From Patescibacteria group bacterium (GTDB taxonomy: Bacteria; Patescibacteriota; Microgenomatia; UBA1400; PJMF01), in NCBI GenBank assembly GCA_018816385.1, contig JAHIVK010000028.1, forward strand, positions 1-36,555: 36,555 nt of DNA, given 5' to 3'. Made by a program: the position numbers and the translations under genes. The notes under the pieces were generated by a model, which searched no databases, was not told the origin of the DNA, and saw nothing but the letters and a program-made list of their open reading frames with translations. Every line of letters starts with the position of its first letter. Positions within the stretch are counted from its first letter, which is position 1. Below, piece by piece: positions 1 through 8,827 of the stretch.

Positions 1-71
1 AATCCAATATCTAAAGCTGAGTGACCGCCTAGAGTCCCCACATGCAGAGTGGAAAGTGAGTATTTTTTCAT
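1..71 (-). CDS. PurP-family ATP-grasp protein, N-terminal fragment
   Basis: Only the first 23 codons lie in the window; the rest runs off the left edge. The peptide holds VGTLGGHSALDIG, which matches the opening beta-strand and glycine turn of the neighbouring PurP (IATLGSHSALQILKG). It starts with ATG 4 bp after the stop of the complete purP, so the two are almost certainly co-transcribed. Known context: many archaea carry a second PurP-like paralogue beside the FAICAR synthetase, often of uncertain role. Too little is visible to say whether this copy is catalytic. No Shine-Dalgarno is evident. Confidence 0.7.
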   Translation of the reverse strand, partial: MKKYSLSTLHVGTLGGHSALDIG

Positions 72-75
72 TGTG

Positions 76-1086
76 TTAAATTAATAAATTTAGCTTATCA
101 GATTTGAGTCCATTTTTAATTTCTCTGGCTATGCGGCGACCAGTGCTCATTGGCTCGTCATAGTTAAAATATGTATAAGGTGAACCGGCTACAAAAGGAT
201 TAGTCCCCGCTACGATTCGAGCCGAGATTTCAAAAGCATAGATTTGGGAGTCTGGGGCAATGATCATTTCTAAACAAAATGGTCCAAATAAACCCGGTGA
301 CACTATTTTTTTTGACACATCAACTACAGCTTGACCATAATCAATCATCAATGGCAAAAATGACTCGCGAATCACCACTGGGATATTGCCACAGATAGTG
401 TATGAGGTTTGGAGTGACTTCAGATCCAATTGATCTTGAACTGAAATGCGACCAATGGCGTCCACATTCGACTCATAGCGTTTATCAAAACCAAAAATTT
501 CTAGCTCCTTGGTTAAAGGTGAATAAAAATAATGGGCATAAATGGGTGCACCAATTATATATTCCTGTAAATAATACGCCTGACCTTTAAAAGGTTTAAT
601 TTTTTTGGCAAAGTCTTTAGTCGAACTAGTTAAAAAATAATTACGTCCCCCTTGGGCTCCATGAAACTTAACAATGGTCGGTCGATCAATTTCCGCGGGT
701 GTTTTAAAAAACTTAGGCAGTTTAATACCTGCTTTTTTTAACCAAGCTCTTTCCAAGTTGCGGTCTGATTCGTGACGAAGAATTAGTTTATTACCAAAGT
801 ACTTCATTTTTAACTGCTCTACCTTGTCTTCTCCTAAATAAGCAATCAGTGAAGCGTGGGGAATCAAAACAGTTTTAGTTTTGGCTAATTGCTGATCAAT
901 TTTTATTAAATCTTGGTATGAATCAATCAAAATAATCCGGTCAGCCACCTTAAACATCTGATAAGGTTTTTCTTTACCCTTCAGGCAAATGACTAGGGTT
1001 TTGAAACCTTCATCTTTGGCACCTTTGAGTATCTGTAAAGCAGAATGAGAACCTAAAGTCGCTATCGTCCAATCACTTACTTTCAT
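76..1086 (-). CDS. purP: Formate-dependent FAICAR synthetase (PurP)
   Basis: 336 aa, the usual length of archaeal PurP. The family ligates formate to AICAR with ATP, giving FAICAR in purine synthesis without folate. Visible family blocks: IATLGSHSALQILKGAKDEG at the N-terminus, VKFHGAQGGRNYF (ATP-grasp loop), IYAHYFYSPLTKELE, GFDKRYESNVD, TGNIPVVIRES-like (here CGNIPVVIRESFLP), GPFCLEMI, FEISARIVAGTNPF and GRRIAREIK. In the metal/ATP-binding part ISARIVAGTN replaces the more usual MSARVDGGTN, so one acidic residue is absent. It heads a minus-strand operon with a second PurP-like gene and faces apt. PurP is mainly archaeal, so transfer into this bacterial lineage is likely. Confidence 0.9.
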   Translation of the reverse strand: MKVSDWTIATLGSHSALQILKGAKDEGFKTLVICLKGKEKPYQMFKVADRIILIDSYQDLIKIDQQLAKTKTVLIPHASLIAYLGEDKVEQLKMKYFGNKLILRHESDRNLERAWLKKAGIKLPKFFKTPAEIDRPTIVKFHGAQGGRNYFLTSSTKDFAKKIKPFKGQAYYLQEYIIGAPIYAHYFYSPLTKELEIFGFDKRYESNVDAIGRISVQDQLDLKSLQTSYTICGNIPVVIRESFLPLMIDYGQAVVDVSKKIVSPGLFGPFCLEMIIAPDSQIYAFEISARIVAGTNPFVAGSPYTYFNYDEPMSTGRRIAREIKNGLKSDKLNLLI

Positions 1087-1119
1087 AGCTTAGTCTAACA
1101 TTCATCAGGTTTAGATCAA
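1087..1119 (-). promoter_or_regulatory. Putative purP promoter, nearly leaderless
   Basis: On the minus strand TTGATC (1119-1114), a 16-bp spacer, TAGACT (1097-1092), then only 5 bp before the purP ATG. The start site would fall at or just inside the start codon. No Shine-Dalgarno precedes purP, which fits a leaderless transcript. The hexamers are 4/6 matches, so the call is moderate. Confidence 0.45.
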
Positions 1120-1253
1120 TACCTTTTAGCCTCCAGTCAACACCATATATAGTTTACTCTTCACCCCCGCCTCAATTATAAAAACACATTTAATTCTACC
1201 GGAAGTCACCGACTTTCTAGGAGACAGGCGGTATCAACTCAAGTAGTAACCAC

Positions 1254-1281
1254 TTGACGTCGCCAGCTTTTTTTATATACT
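1254..1281 (+). promoter_or_regulatory. apt promoter (leaderless geometry)
   Basis: TTGACG (1254-1259), 16-bp spacer, TATACT (1276-1281), then GCAGTT and the apt ATG at 1288. Six bases between the -10 and the start codon put the expected start site on the A of ATG. No ribosome-binding site is present. The rest of the divergent purP-apt gap (1087-1287) holds only a small AAGTC-ACC-GACTT hairpin near 1203-1215. Confidence 0.65.
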
Positions 1282-1287
1282 GCAGTT

Positions 1288-1809
1288 ATGGATCTCAAGT
1301 CCAAAATTAGACAAATTCCCAACTGGCCGATCAAGGGCGTTAATTTTAAAGACATTACCACTTTGCTGGAAGATAAACTAGTTTTTCATGAGCTGATTGA
1401 TCAAATGTGTCGTCAATTTGAAGACAAACAAATTGATAAACTGGTGGCAATTGATGCCAGAGGATTTCTGCTGGCCTCGGCTATGGCCTACAAACTTGGA
1501 ACTGGTCTCTGTATCGTCCGTAAAAAAGGCAAGTTACCTTGTCAAACTATTAAAGCCTCCTACCAAAAGGAGTACGGTCCCGATACTCTGACTCTTCACC
1601 ATGATACTATCAAACCAGGAGAGAAGATTTTACTTGTGGATGATTTAATTGCTACCGGTGGCACACTGCTAGCCACAATTCAGCTGGTGGAAAAATTGGC
1701 AGGTGAAATAGTCGGCATCAATGTGATTATTGATCTGCCTTTCTTGGGTGGCAGTCGGAAACTCAATAAATATGATCTTAAATGGCTGGTCAGTTATGAC
1801 TCCGAATAA
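1288..1809 (+). CDS. apt: Adenine phosphoribosyltransferase
   Basis: 173 aa, the normal APRT length. It converts adenine and PRPP to AMP. Landmarks: N-terminal IRQIPNWPIKGVNFKDITTLL (P-x-FPKPGIxFxDITPLL type), AIDARGFLLASAMAYKL, the RKKGKLP flexible-loop start, and the PRPP loop ILLVDDLIATGGTL near residues 113-126. Start ATG 1288 follows a promoter with no leader. Its 3' end overlaps mtnP by 14 bp, which fits one salvage unit in which MTA phosphorylase releases adenine and APRT recaptures it. Confidence 0.95.
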   Translation: MDLKSKIRQIPNWPIKGVNFKDITTLLEDKLVFHELIDQMCRQFEDKQIDKLVAIDARGFLLASAMAYKLGTGLCIVRKKGKLPCQTIKASYQKEYGPDTLTLHHDTIKPGEKILLVDDLIATGGTLLATIQLVEKLAGEIVGINVIIDLPFLGGSRKLNKYDLKWLVSYDSE

Positions 1810-2548
1810 ACTTCATAAAATTGGCATTATTGGCGGCAGTGGTCTGGATGATCCCAAACTGTTAAATAATATCAAACAAGTAGTGATTAAAACTCCTTAT
1901 GGCTTGCCATCAGACAATCTGGTGACTGGTCAATTGGCAAGTCGCGAGGTGGTCATTTTGGCTCGCCATGGCAAAAAACACACCATTCCTCCCACCCAAA
2001 TCCCATTTAGAGCCAACATTTGGGCATTACATAAATTGGGTTGCGATGTTATTTTGGCCACCACTGCTTGTGGCTCCCTCAAAACTAAATTCAAACCTGG
2101 ACAGATCGTATTTCTTGACCAATGTATTGATTTCACCAAACTCCGCCCTCTCACTTTTTTTGACAAACACCAAGTCGTTCATACACCCATGGCAGAACCT
2201 TTTGATAAAAAACTCAGAAAACAACTTATTAAACTTGCCAAAAAACTCAAACTTTCTCACCATCCCAAAGGCACCATGATTACCATTGAAGGTCCTCGTT
2301 TTTCTACCCAAGCCGAATCATTGATGTTTAAAAAGTGGGGAGCAGATTTAATTAATATGTCGACTATTCCAGAAGTAACTTTAGCTAACGAAATTGGCAT
2401 TCCTTACCAATCGATCGCTATGGTCACCGATTATGATTGCTGGAAAAAGAACGAAATACCTGTCACTTTTGAGATGATTCTCAAAACCATGCATCAAAAC
2501 GCAGATAAAGTCAAAAGGTTGCTGATAGAGTTTGTAGCTACTTATTAA
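1796..2548 (+). CDS. mtnP: S-methyl-5'-thioadenosine phosphorylase
   Basis: 250 aa from ATG 1796, which begins MTPNKLHKIGIIGGSGLDD. A longer reading from 1730 adds residues overlapping apt with no family resemblance, so it was not used. PNP/MTAP family: IGIIGGSGL phosphate loop, ARHGKKHTIPPTQIPFRANI, ATTACGSLK, IEGPRFSTQAES and NMSTIPEVTLANE followed by VTDYDCW, the MTAP-type ending seen in the human enzyme. It cleaves MTA to adenine and 5-methylthioribose-1-phosphate. It partners apt by overlap. I see no other methionine salvage gene in the window, so the fate of the sugar is unknown. Confidence 0.92.
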   Translation: MTPNKLHKIGIIGGSGLDDPKLLNNIKQVVIKTPYGLPSDNLVTGQLASREVVILARHGKKHTIPPTQIPFRANIWALHKLGCDVILATTACGSLKTKFKPGQIVFLDQCIDFTKLRPLTFFDKHQVVHTPMAEPFDKKLRKQLIKLAKKLKLSHHPKGTMITIEGPRFSTQAESLMFKKWGADLINMSTIPEVTLANEIGIPYQSIAMVTDYDCWKKNEIPVTFEMILKTMHQNADKVKRLLIEFVATY

Positions 2549-2578
2549 TTTGAACTGACTAACAGATATTTTTAATGT

Positions 2579-2836
2579 TTAATTTGTCGGATTTGACTGA
2601 CTCACAACTTGGTATCCCAAAGACTCTATGATTGACCTCAATTTATCAGCAGTAACTTTTTTCTCATCATAATTTATTATGACCTGGGATTTAGCATAAC
2701 TTGTTTCGGCTTCAATTACCCCCTTAGTATCTTCTAGTTCCCCATCAATCATTAAACTACAACTGGTGCAGTGCATACCATCAATCCGAAAAGTAACTGA
2801 TTGCCCCCGTGGTATCTTTTTGAACAAATTAAGCAT
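2579..2836 (-). CDS. Heavy-metal-associated (HMA) domain copper chaperone
   Basis: 85 aa. Start ATG 2836 was chosen because a strong AGGAGGT lies 4 bp upstream; a longer reading to 2992 runs back through the previous gene and lacks HMA features. Family: ferredoxin-like HMA fold with GMHCTSC (Cys23, Cys26), the hydrophobic strand VTFRIDG and the C-terminal helix KLRSIIESLGYQVV. It should carry Cu(I) in the cytoplasm, delivering to CopA or the SafE-cupredoxin protein. Last gene of the arsR-copA-safE-HMA operon, 16 bp after the preceding stop. The gap to mtnP (2549-2578) shows no terminator hairpin. Confidence 0.88.
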   Translation of the reverse strand: MLNLFKKIPRGQSVTFRIDGMHCTSCSLMIDGELEDTKGVIEAETSYAKSQVIINYDEKKVTADKLRSIIESLGYQVVSQSNPTN

Positions 2837-2852
2837 CACTACCTCCTTGTAT

Positions 2853-3962
2853 CTATATAACTTCCATTGTACCAGCGTACATACCCATCGAGCAAGAAAA
2901 AGTAAACTTACCTTTGTTTTGAGGAGTAAAAGTGAACGATTGACTGTCGGTAGATCTGAGGGAAGCCTTAACACCATACTCTCTAAAAACAAAACTCAAG
3001 GCGCAAGAATACACGTCTTGACTCTTCAGAGTTAACTTAACTGGAACGCCTTTTTTCACCTTGACATAATTGGGTTGATAGCTTCGACTCAAAACGTTGA
3101 TGGTCACTTCCTGAACGCCTTCCGCAGTGGCTGTAGTTGAAGTTTGAGTTTTACTTTCTCCAGAAAAAATCTCAGTTACCGGTCGAACCAGGCGGTTAAT
3201 TGTCAGAGGTGAATCCATCACCAGCAAGACTCCGTTTAGGCTGTAAACAGCCATACCAATTAAAACTACTGATACAAATTTAGTAAATACCTTATACCAG
3301 CCCTCGCTTAATTTAGCTGTAGCTACTCCTAAGATCGCAAATAGAGGAAATGTTCCCAACACAAACGAAGCCATAATCAAAGCTCCAGTTATAGGCTGAC
3401 CTGAATTAATTGCCAACACTTCCATTGCCTGAGTGATACCACAAGGCACAAAAACTGTCATGAACCCCAACATAGCTGGAGCAAATAAAGCCTGACTTTG
3501 ACTAGAATTTTTAACCAAGCGACTCATAAATTTTGGTGGTTGAAAAACCACAAACCGAAATATGGGATGCACATTCAAAAGGTTCATGGCCGTGGCTAAC
3601 ATAAAAAGAGCCGTAAAAACTTGGAAGGCCAATCTCACCCCAAGACTTAAAGAAATGGCTGATCCCAACATTCCAAGTAAAAAACCTAAAATGGTATGTG
3701 AGGTTAGTTTGGCTAGTAAAAACATCAGAACTGGTTGCCAATCTAATTTATCAAAAGACTTTAAAGCAAAGTTTTTCTGCCCTAAAGATTTAAGATATTT
3801 TTCTTTCTTAGCATTTTTTTGTTTTTGCCGATCACTGACCAACTCGTCATGTTCTTGCTCTTTTTGGTTGGCAATCACACTTGTCAATAAGCCTCCTTGC
3901 ATAGCAATACAAGATATACCTCCAGTGGTTAAACCAATCAAAAATATCACAAATAAATTCAT
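2853..3962 (-). CDS. SafE/UreH-type membrane protein fused to a cupredoxin domain
   Basis: 369 aa. Residues 1 to about 265 form a six-helix SafE/TauE-like region with the family signature GGISCIAMQGGLL at the first helix and FVPCGITQAMEVLAI in a later helix. A linker leads to a cupredoxin-like domain (about 280-369) with VKVKKGVPVKLTLKSQD, YSCALSF and a closing FTFSCSMGMYAGTMEV. The Cys and Met/Cys residues around YSC and SCSMGM resemble copper ligands of EfeO/plastocyanin-like folds. Likely role: moving or buffering copper at the outer membrane face. The charged insertion KEQEHDELVSDRQKQKNAKKE follows helix 1. AGGAAG lies upstream of ATG, 11 bp after copA. Substrate is inferred from context. 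Confidence 0.82.
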   Translation of the reverse strand: MNLFVIFLIGLTTGGISCIAMQGGLLTSVIANQKEQEHDELVSDRQKQKNAKKEKYLKSLGQKNFALKSFDKLDWQPVLMFLLAKLTSHTILGFLLGMLGSAISLSLGVRLAFQVFTALFMLATAMNLLNVHPIFRFVVFQPPKFMSRLVKNSSQSQALFAPAMLGFMTVFVPCGITQAMEVLAINSGQPITGALIMASFVLGTFPLFAILGVATAKLSEGWYKVFTKFVSVVLIGMAVYSLNGVLLVMDSPLTINRLVRPVTEIFSGESKTQTSTTATAEGVQEVTINVLSRSYQPNYVKVKKGVPVKLTLKSQDVYSCALSFVFREYGVKASLRSTDSQSFTFTPQNKGKFTFSCSMGMYAGTMEVI

Positions 3963-3973
3963 GAACGACTTCC

Positions 3974-6202
3974 TTATTTAATATTGATAGTTTTAAGACG
4001 CAAAGCATTTAAGACTACGCTGACACTGGAAAAGGCCATGGCCGCTCCTGCCAACACGGGATTTAAGAGTATCCCAAACACAGGATATAAAGCTCCCATA
4101 GCCACCGGAATCAAAATTATGTTATATGAGAAAGCCCAAAACAAATTTTGTCTAATATTTCTCATCGTAGCTTGAGATAATTTCAAAGCTGTGGGCACTA
4201 AACTAATATCACTTCTGAGCAATGTAATGCCAGCTGATTCCATAGCCGCATCAGTCCCCCCGCCCATAGCAATGCTAATATCAGCGGTAGCTAAAGCCGG
4301 AGCATCATTGATCCCATCTCCCACCATAGCAATGACTGGATACTGCCCACGCAACTGTCTAATAGTCTTTTCTTTATCCGCCGGCAAAACTTCGGCCAAG
4401 ACCTGACTAATACCAACTTGACTGGCAATGGCCTTAGCCGTTTGCTTATTATCACCAGTTAACATGATACTGGTGATACCCATTTTCTGCAAAGACCGAG
4501 TGACAGCGGGTGAAGATTTTCTGATGCCATCGGCTATGCCAAACAAAGCTGTGACTTGACCATCAAGACTCATAAAAACCACAGTTTGACCTTTAGCCTT
4601 AAGCTGTTCAATTGTTTTCACAATTGCTTGAGGCAAAGCTACTTTGTGATCTTGAAGAAATTTCTGATTACCTATAAATACTTTTTGCTGATTGACCAAG
4701 GCTTTGACACCACTGCCACTCACATCTTGAAAATTGATGACTTGAAGTTTCTTTTTGCTACCCGAGTGTTCATCCGCCCAATTAACTAAAGCCCCAGCTA
4801 ATGGGTGATACGAAAGCTCTTCTACAGCTTTGAGAAGATTAGATATTAACTGCTTGTCATCAGAAAATAATTGACTTGTTTGAACAACTGGTTTACCTTC
4901 GGTCAAAGTTCCAGTTTTATCAAAAACTACAGCTTTGACTAGGTGAGCTGTTTCCAAAGATTGAGCATCTTTAATTAAAATACCCAACTTGGCTCCTTTA
5001 CCAATGCCTACCATCAATGAGGTAGGAGTGGCTAATCCCAAGGCACAAGGGCAAGCAATAATCAAGACATTAATCATGCTAATTAAAGCCGGCAAAAACT
5101 TAGGCTCAGGCCCCCACCACATCCACATCACAAATGTTAAAACAGCCAACCCGATCACTACAGGTACAAAATATGAGGAAATCTTGTCTACCAAGGCTTG
5201 AATAGCAGGTTTGGAACCTTGTGCTTGTTTAACCAAGCGAATAATATTGGCCAACATAGTTTGACTACCCACCTTGACAGCTTTCATTTGGATACTGCCC
5301 GATTGATTGAGAGTCGCTCCAACTACCAAGTCACCAACATGTTTGGCAATGGGCAGACTTTCGCCTGTAATCATACTTTCATCAACTGCAGTTTCGCCAA
5401 CCACCACCTCGCCATCAACTGGAATTTTTTGACCTGGTTTGACCAGCAATAAATCTCCAGGTTGAACCAGGTCAATAGGCACCTCTACCCAATCATTACC
5501 TTGTTTGATCCAGGCGGTTTTAGCTTGCAAGTTTAATAACTCTTTAATGGCTGATGATGTTTGAGCTTTAGCTCTAATTTCCAAGTATTTACCAAGCAGA
5601 ACAAAAGTAATAATGGCGGCTGAAGCTTCAAAATAAACGTGGGTGGTTAAACCTGCAGACATCAGTTGTTGACTAAAAATAACTACTGCCACTGAATAAA
5701 AATAAGCCACCGAAGTTCCCAAAACCACCAAGGTATCCATATTGGTGGTCAAGTTTTTCAAACCAGACCAAGCTCCCAGGTAAAAGCGCCGACCAGCCCA
5801 AAATTGAACTGGAGTGGTCAACAACCATAACAACCAAGGAGATCTCAAGATTTCTGGTAAACCTGGAATCATGCTGGAAATTAGTATCAAAGATAGCAAC
5901 CCGCTAACTATGACTTTAGTTTTAAGGGAACCGAGCTCCAAGGCTCTTTCTGTCTCAGCCACATCGCCAGCTTCATCTGTATGCAAATGAGCCGTATAAC
6001 CAAGCGAAGCCACAGCTTTGGTCAAATCTTCTTCAGAAGTTTGGTCTGAATTGAAAGTGACTGTGGCCTGTTCATTAGCATAGTTAACATTGGCCTCCGC
6101 CACACCTTTGGTTTTCTTTAACTTTCGCTGGATATTGCTGGCACAACTAGCGCAGTGCATGCCTGAGACATGAAAAGAAATGCTAGTGTCTTTATTTGAC
6201 AT
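3974..6202 (-). CDS. copA: Cu(+)-exporting P1B-type ATPase CopA
   Basis: 742 aa. One N-terminal HMA domain with GMHCASC (Cys17, Cys20), then eight predicted transmembrane helices. P-type ATPase motifs: TGES (actuator), the intramembrane CPC in [11 protein letters not shown] (Cu(I) type, P1B-1), DKTGTLTEG (phosphorylated Asp), the HP pair in SYHPLAG, and [11 protein letters not shown]. It pumps Cu(I) out of the cytoplasm at the cost of ATP. It overlaps the upstream arsR-YHS gene by 11 bp and shares its promoter, so derepression by the sensor should raise export. Length is standard for a single-HMA CopA. Confidence 0.96.
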   Translation of the reverse strand: MSNKDTSISFHVSGMHCASCASNIQRKLKKTKGVAEANVNYANEQATVTFNSDQTSEEDLTKAVASLGYTAHLHTDEAGDVAETERALELGSLKTKVIVSGLLSLILISSMIPGLPEILRSPWLLWLLTTPVQFWAGRRFYLGAWSGLKNLTTNMDTLVVLGTSVAYFYSVAVVIFSQQLMSAGLTTHVYFEASAAIITFVLLGKYLEIRAKAQTSSAIKELLNLQAKTAWIKQGNDWVEVPIDLVQPGDLLLVKPGQKIPVDGEVVVGETAVDESMITGESLPIAKHVGDLVVGATLNQSGSIQMKAVKVGSQTMLANIIRLVKQAQGSKPAIQALVDKISSYFVPVVIGLAVLTFVMWMWWGPEPKFLPALISMINVLIIACPCALGLATPTSLMVGIGKGAKLGILIKDAQSLETAHLVKAVVFDKTGTLTEGKPVVQTSQLFSDDKQLISNLLKAVEELSYHPLAGALVNWADEHSGSKKKLQVINFQDVSGSGVKALVNQQKVFIGNQKFLQDHKVALPQAIVKTIEQLKAKGQTVVFMSLDGQVTALFGIADGIRKSSPAVTRSLQKMGITSIMLTGDNKQTAKAIASQVGISQVLAEVLPADKEKTIRQLRGQYPVIAMVGDGINDAPALATADISIAMGGGTDAAMESAGITLLRSDISLVPTALKLSQATMRNIRQNLFWAFSYNIILIPVAMGALYPVFGILLNPVLAGAAMAFSSVSVVLNALRLKTINIK

Positions 6203-6668
6203 ATGTTTTGGGCTCCTGTTTAAACTGCTTCAGACAACCGCTAGCACAAAAATAATAATCACGACCATTGTAAGTAGTGTGAAAACCCGCTGTCTTGGGA
6301 GAAACCCTCATGCCACAAACGGGGTCGTGAACTAAAGGTACTAAGTCTCTCATTTTAATAATTGACTCATCTGATAAATGGCCATGCTGATCAATCAATA
6401 CTTGACGCAGTAAATCATTAGCTTTAATGATACCCGGATTACTTAACTTATAGTAAATTTGTTTACCCTGTCGACGAGCTATCACCACTCCCATATTTCT
6501 CAGAATCATTAGGTGCTGACTGATATTACTCTGAGGTAAATCAAGCATGGTATGAATGTCACAAACTGGCAATTCCTGGTCACGAATTAAATTAATAATT
6601 TCCAATCTTTTGGGATGAGCCAAGGCTTTGAGTAATCCAGCTTGCAGTTCAAAGATTTGATTGTACAT
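6192..6668 (-). CDS. ArsR/SmtB repressor with C-terminal YHS domain
   Basis: 158 aa. Residues 1-90 form an ArsR winged helix: [17 protein letters not shown], then [22 protein letters not shown] (recognition helix, with Cys36 at the alpha-3 metal position) and the wing [13 protein letters not shown]. Residues about 112-155 are a YHS/TRASH-type domain, HDPVCGMRV...[12 protein letters not shown], whose cysteines (Cys118, and Cys141 and Cys145 approximately) should bind metal. Likely a copper or silver sensor repressing the copA operon. The start codon lies inside a perfect 7-bp inverted repeat that probably is its own operator. The mRNA is probably leaderless, as no Shine-Dalgarno is present. 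Confidence 0.9.
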   Translation of the reverse strand: MYNQIFELQAGLLKALAHPKRLEIINLIRDQELPVCDIHTMLDLPQSNISQHLMILRNMGVVIARRQGKQIYYKLSNPGIIKANDLLRQVLIDQHGHLSDESIIKMRDLVPLVHDPVCGMRVSPKTAGFHTTYNGRDYYFCASGCLKQFKQEPKTYVK

Positions 6669-6703
6669 ATTCGATATTGTGAATATGTTTCATCAAATGT
6701 CAA
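6666..6703 (-). promoter_or_regulatory. arsR-copA promoter and ArsR operator
   Basis: Minus strand: TTGACA (6703-6698), 16-bp spacer, CACAAT (6681-6676), 7 bp to ATG. The arms CATATTC (6666-6672) and GAATATG (6681-6687) are a perfect inverted repeat with an 8-bp centre. It covers the -10 element, the start site and the start codon, so bound ArsR would block polymerase. This spacing is compatible with SmtB/ArsR operators. The -35 is perfect; the -10 is weak. Confidence 0.65.
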
Positions 6704-6740
6704 GTGGGTAAAATACTCTTTACGCTAGACTGGTTTTGGA

Positions 6741-6786
6741 AATAGTAACTATTCTCACATTTCGCAATAGGTCAATAAGTTACAAT
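6741..6786 (+). promoter_or_regulatory. Putative promoter region of the two-component system
   Basis: TACAAT (6781-6786) lies 8 bp before the regulator ATG, so the mRNA would be leaderless or nearly so; no convincing -35 is seen. A perfect palindrome, AATAGT-A-ACTATT (6741-6753), lies about 30 bp further upstream and could bind a regulator. The 11-bp direct repeats found at four other promoters are absent here, so autoregulation through that motif is not supported. Confidence 0.35.
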
Positions 6787-6794
6787 ACAAACAT

Positions 6795-7472
6795 ATGAAG
6801 GTATTAATCATCGAGGATGATCAAACACTAGCTCAAAATCTCAAGCAGGTATTGCAAAAAGATGGTTTTGCTATTGATATCGCTGTTTCAAAAGAAAATG
6901 GCTTGATAGAAATAGAAGTCAATGAATACGATTGCCTGATTCTGGATATAAATTTACCCGATGGCAGTGGTTTTGATCTGCTACGTGATTTGAGAAAAAT
7001 CAAAAATAAAACGCCCGTGATTATCTCCACAGCTCGGGGTCAGATTGAGGATAGAATTAAGGGATTGAATTTAGGAGCTGATGATTATGTGGCCAAACCA
7101 GTTGATTCGAATGAGTTAATTGCTCGCATCCGAGCTGTTATCAGAAGAAATAACAACAGCGTCCTACCCATCATTACTATTGGTAACTTAGTTGTCAAAC
7201 CAGCTCAACACTATGCCTCAATCAACAATCACCCTCTGACTCTAAATGCTAAAGAGTTCGCTGTGCTTGAGTACTTAGCCCAACATGGCGGTCAAATAAT
7301 TACCAGAACTATGCTCATGGAGCATATTTGGGGCAGTGATTTTGAAACTTTTTCTAACGTGATCGATGTGTATATTCGCAACCTCAGAAGAAAACTTGAA
7401 AAGTATTCACAACAAAATTTAATCAAAACCGTTCGAGGTAAAGGATATATTTTAGGTCATGATGAACAATAA
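6795..7472 (+). CDS. OmpR/PhoB-family response regulator
   Basis: 225 aa. Receiver domain 1-115: acidic pair IIEDD (Glu7, Asp8, Asp9), phospho-acceptor Asp51 in CLILDINLPDGSG, switch Thr79 in STA, Lys101 in YVAKPVD. Winged-helix domain about 130-222: LTLNAKEFAVLEYLAQHGG, TRTMLMEHIWG, NVIDVYIRNLRRKLE and VRGKGYIL. It should be phosphorylated by the kinase that overlaps its 3' end by 14 bp and bind tandem 11-bp direct repeats. Such repeats occur upstream of four metal/thiol operons in this window, making it the best candidate activator. Its place beside copA suggests a CopR/CusR-like role, but the stimulus cannot be read from sequence. Confidence 0.93.
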   Translation: MKVLIIEDDQTLAQNLKQVLQKDGFAIDIAVSKENGLIEIEVNEYDCLILDINLPDGSGFDLLRDLRKIKNKTPVIISTARGQIEDRIKGLNLGADDYVAKPVDSNELIARIRAVIRRNNNSVLPIITIGNLVVKPAQHYASINNHPLTLNAKEFAVLEYLAQHGGQIITRTMLMEHIWGSDFETFSNVIDVYIRNLRRKLEKYSQQNLIKTVRGKGYILGHDEQ

Positions 7473-8820
7473 ATTGTGGACAAAAACGATCAGCACGTTT
7501 AGAGGGCGATTAGTGCTCTGGTATCTAACGTCAGTTGGTTTAATTATTCTTCTCTTTTTCATAGCTGTGAGTGGATTATTTTGGGCAACTTTTCAAAACC
7601 AAATTGATCATCATATTCATATTGTTGTGAACGAAGCATATCAGATTGTCCAAAGTTACCATGGTCAAGAACGAGATACATTGATCAAAAATTTAGTCAG
7701 CGCTCAGGGAATGACAGTCATTGTTTTATCTCCCGATGGGGCACCAATTTTGGAAACCAATAGTCCAGACGTAGCATTAATCACAGAACACCAACTACAA
7801 AAACTCTTAACTTCTAGTAGTCTTCATAGTTCAACTCCAACTCACTTTACCGAAAGCAATATTCGCTTTGCGGCTCGACCAGTTCAAGTTAATGCTGGCA
7901 AAGGCGTGGTGGCAGTTGGTTATTCTACGCGAATCCTATATGCCACATTTTATAAAATGCTGGGCATTGCCATAGCTGTGATTATTTTTCTAGTTTTTCC
8001 GATTACCTTTTTAGGCTACAGATCGTTAAAAAAACAACTTCACCCTTTGGAAAGTATTGCTGACCAAGCCAAATCAATCACCGACACATCATCTCTTTCT
8101 CAAAGAATCAATATCACTTCGGCTACTCAAGAACTAAACACAATTCAAGAAGCGCTTAATACTATGTTAAAGAGACTTGAAAAAATATTTAAAAGTGAAC
8201 GAGAGTTTTTTTCAGATGCCGCCCATACACTCAAAACTCCTCTAGCCGTACTGCGATCTCAGTTAGAAAACACTGCTATAACTCAAAAATTAAGGGGTGA
8301 ACTCATTAAGACTGTTGATACAACCAACGATACCATTCAGGATCTGCTATTTCTTTCACAACTTGGGAGAATATCACAAAGCATTGAAGTATTTTCCCTG
8401 TCTACTGTCATGGCTAATCTATCTGAGCTAGCTATGACATTGGGAGAGGATAGTCGTATTAAGGTTGTTTCAGATATTCAATCAGATGTTCAATTTAAAG
8501 CAGATAAAAAATTACTGCAGAGAGCTTTAAGTAATATTGTTCACAATGCCATTGTCCACAATCAATCTGGAGGCACAATCAGTCTCAACTTAATAAAAAA
8601 ATCCAAACACATTATTATCGTAATTCAGGATACTGGTATTGGCATATCTGAGCGCGATTTACCCAAAGTTTTCACCCGTTTCTTCCGAGGATCCAATGCC
8701 AAAAATCAAGGTTCTGGATTAGGTTTGGCAATTTCTAAAATAGTTATCGAAAATTGTGGAGGGAAAATGATTCTTGAATCAAAAATCAACGAAGGTACTA
8801 CTGTCACAATAACTCTTTAA
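7459..8820 (+). CDS. Membrane sensor histidine kinase (CusS/CopS-like architecture)
   Basis: 453 aa. TM1 about 20-42, an extracytoplasmic sensor of about 120 residues with several His (IDHHIHIV), TM2 about 165-187, HAMP about 188-240, and HisKA with DAAHTLKTPLAVLRSQLENT (His256). HATPase_c has the N box NAIVHN, G1 DTGIGIS, F box FTRFFRG and G2 GSGLGLAIS. It overlaps the response regulator gene and should be its cognate kinase. The His-rich sensor start fits metal sensing outside the membrane but does not prove it. Confidence 0.93.
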   Translation: MMNNKLWTKTISTFRGRLVLWYLTSVGLIILLFFIAVSGLFWATFQNQIDHHIHIVVNEAYQIVQSYHGQERDTLIKNLVSAQGMTVIVLSPDGAPILETNSPDVALITEHQLQKLLTSSSLHSSTPTHFTESNIRFAARPVQVNAGKGVVAVGYSTRILYATFYKMLGIAIAVIIFLVFPITFLGYRSLKKQLHPLESIADQAKSITDTSSLSQRINITSATQELNTIQEALNTMLKRLEKIFKSEREFFSDAAHTLKTPLAVLRSQLENTAITQKLRGELIKTVDTTNDTIQDLLFLSQLGRISQSIEVFSLSTVMANLSELAMTLGEDSRIKVVSDIQSDVQFKADKKLLQRALSNIVHNAIVHNQSGGTISLNLIKKSKHIIIVIQDTGIGISERDLPKVFTRFFRGSNAKNQGSGLGLAISKIVIENCGGKMILESKINEGTTVTITL

Positions 8821-8827
8821 ACATTCT

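Noticed and set aside
2837-2992. N-terminal extension of the HMA gene to 2992
   Set aside because: Overlaps the SafE gene in another frame; the strong AGGAGGT sits before ATG 2836.
3562-3981. 139-aa open frame on the plus strand
   Set aside because: Antisense shadow of the SafE-cupredoxin gene; no family features.
6666-6687. Inverted repeat as part of the response-regulator regulon
   Set aside because: It is a palindrome, not an 11-bp direct repeat, and its position fits the ArsR repressor.
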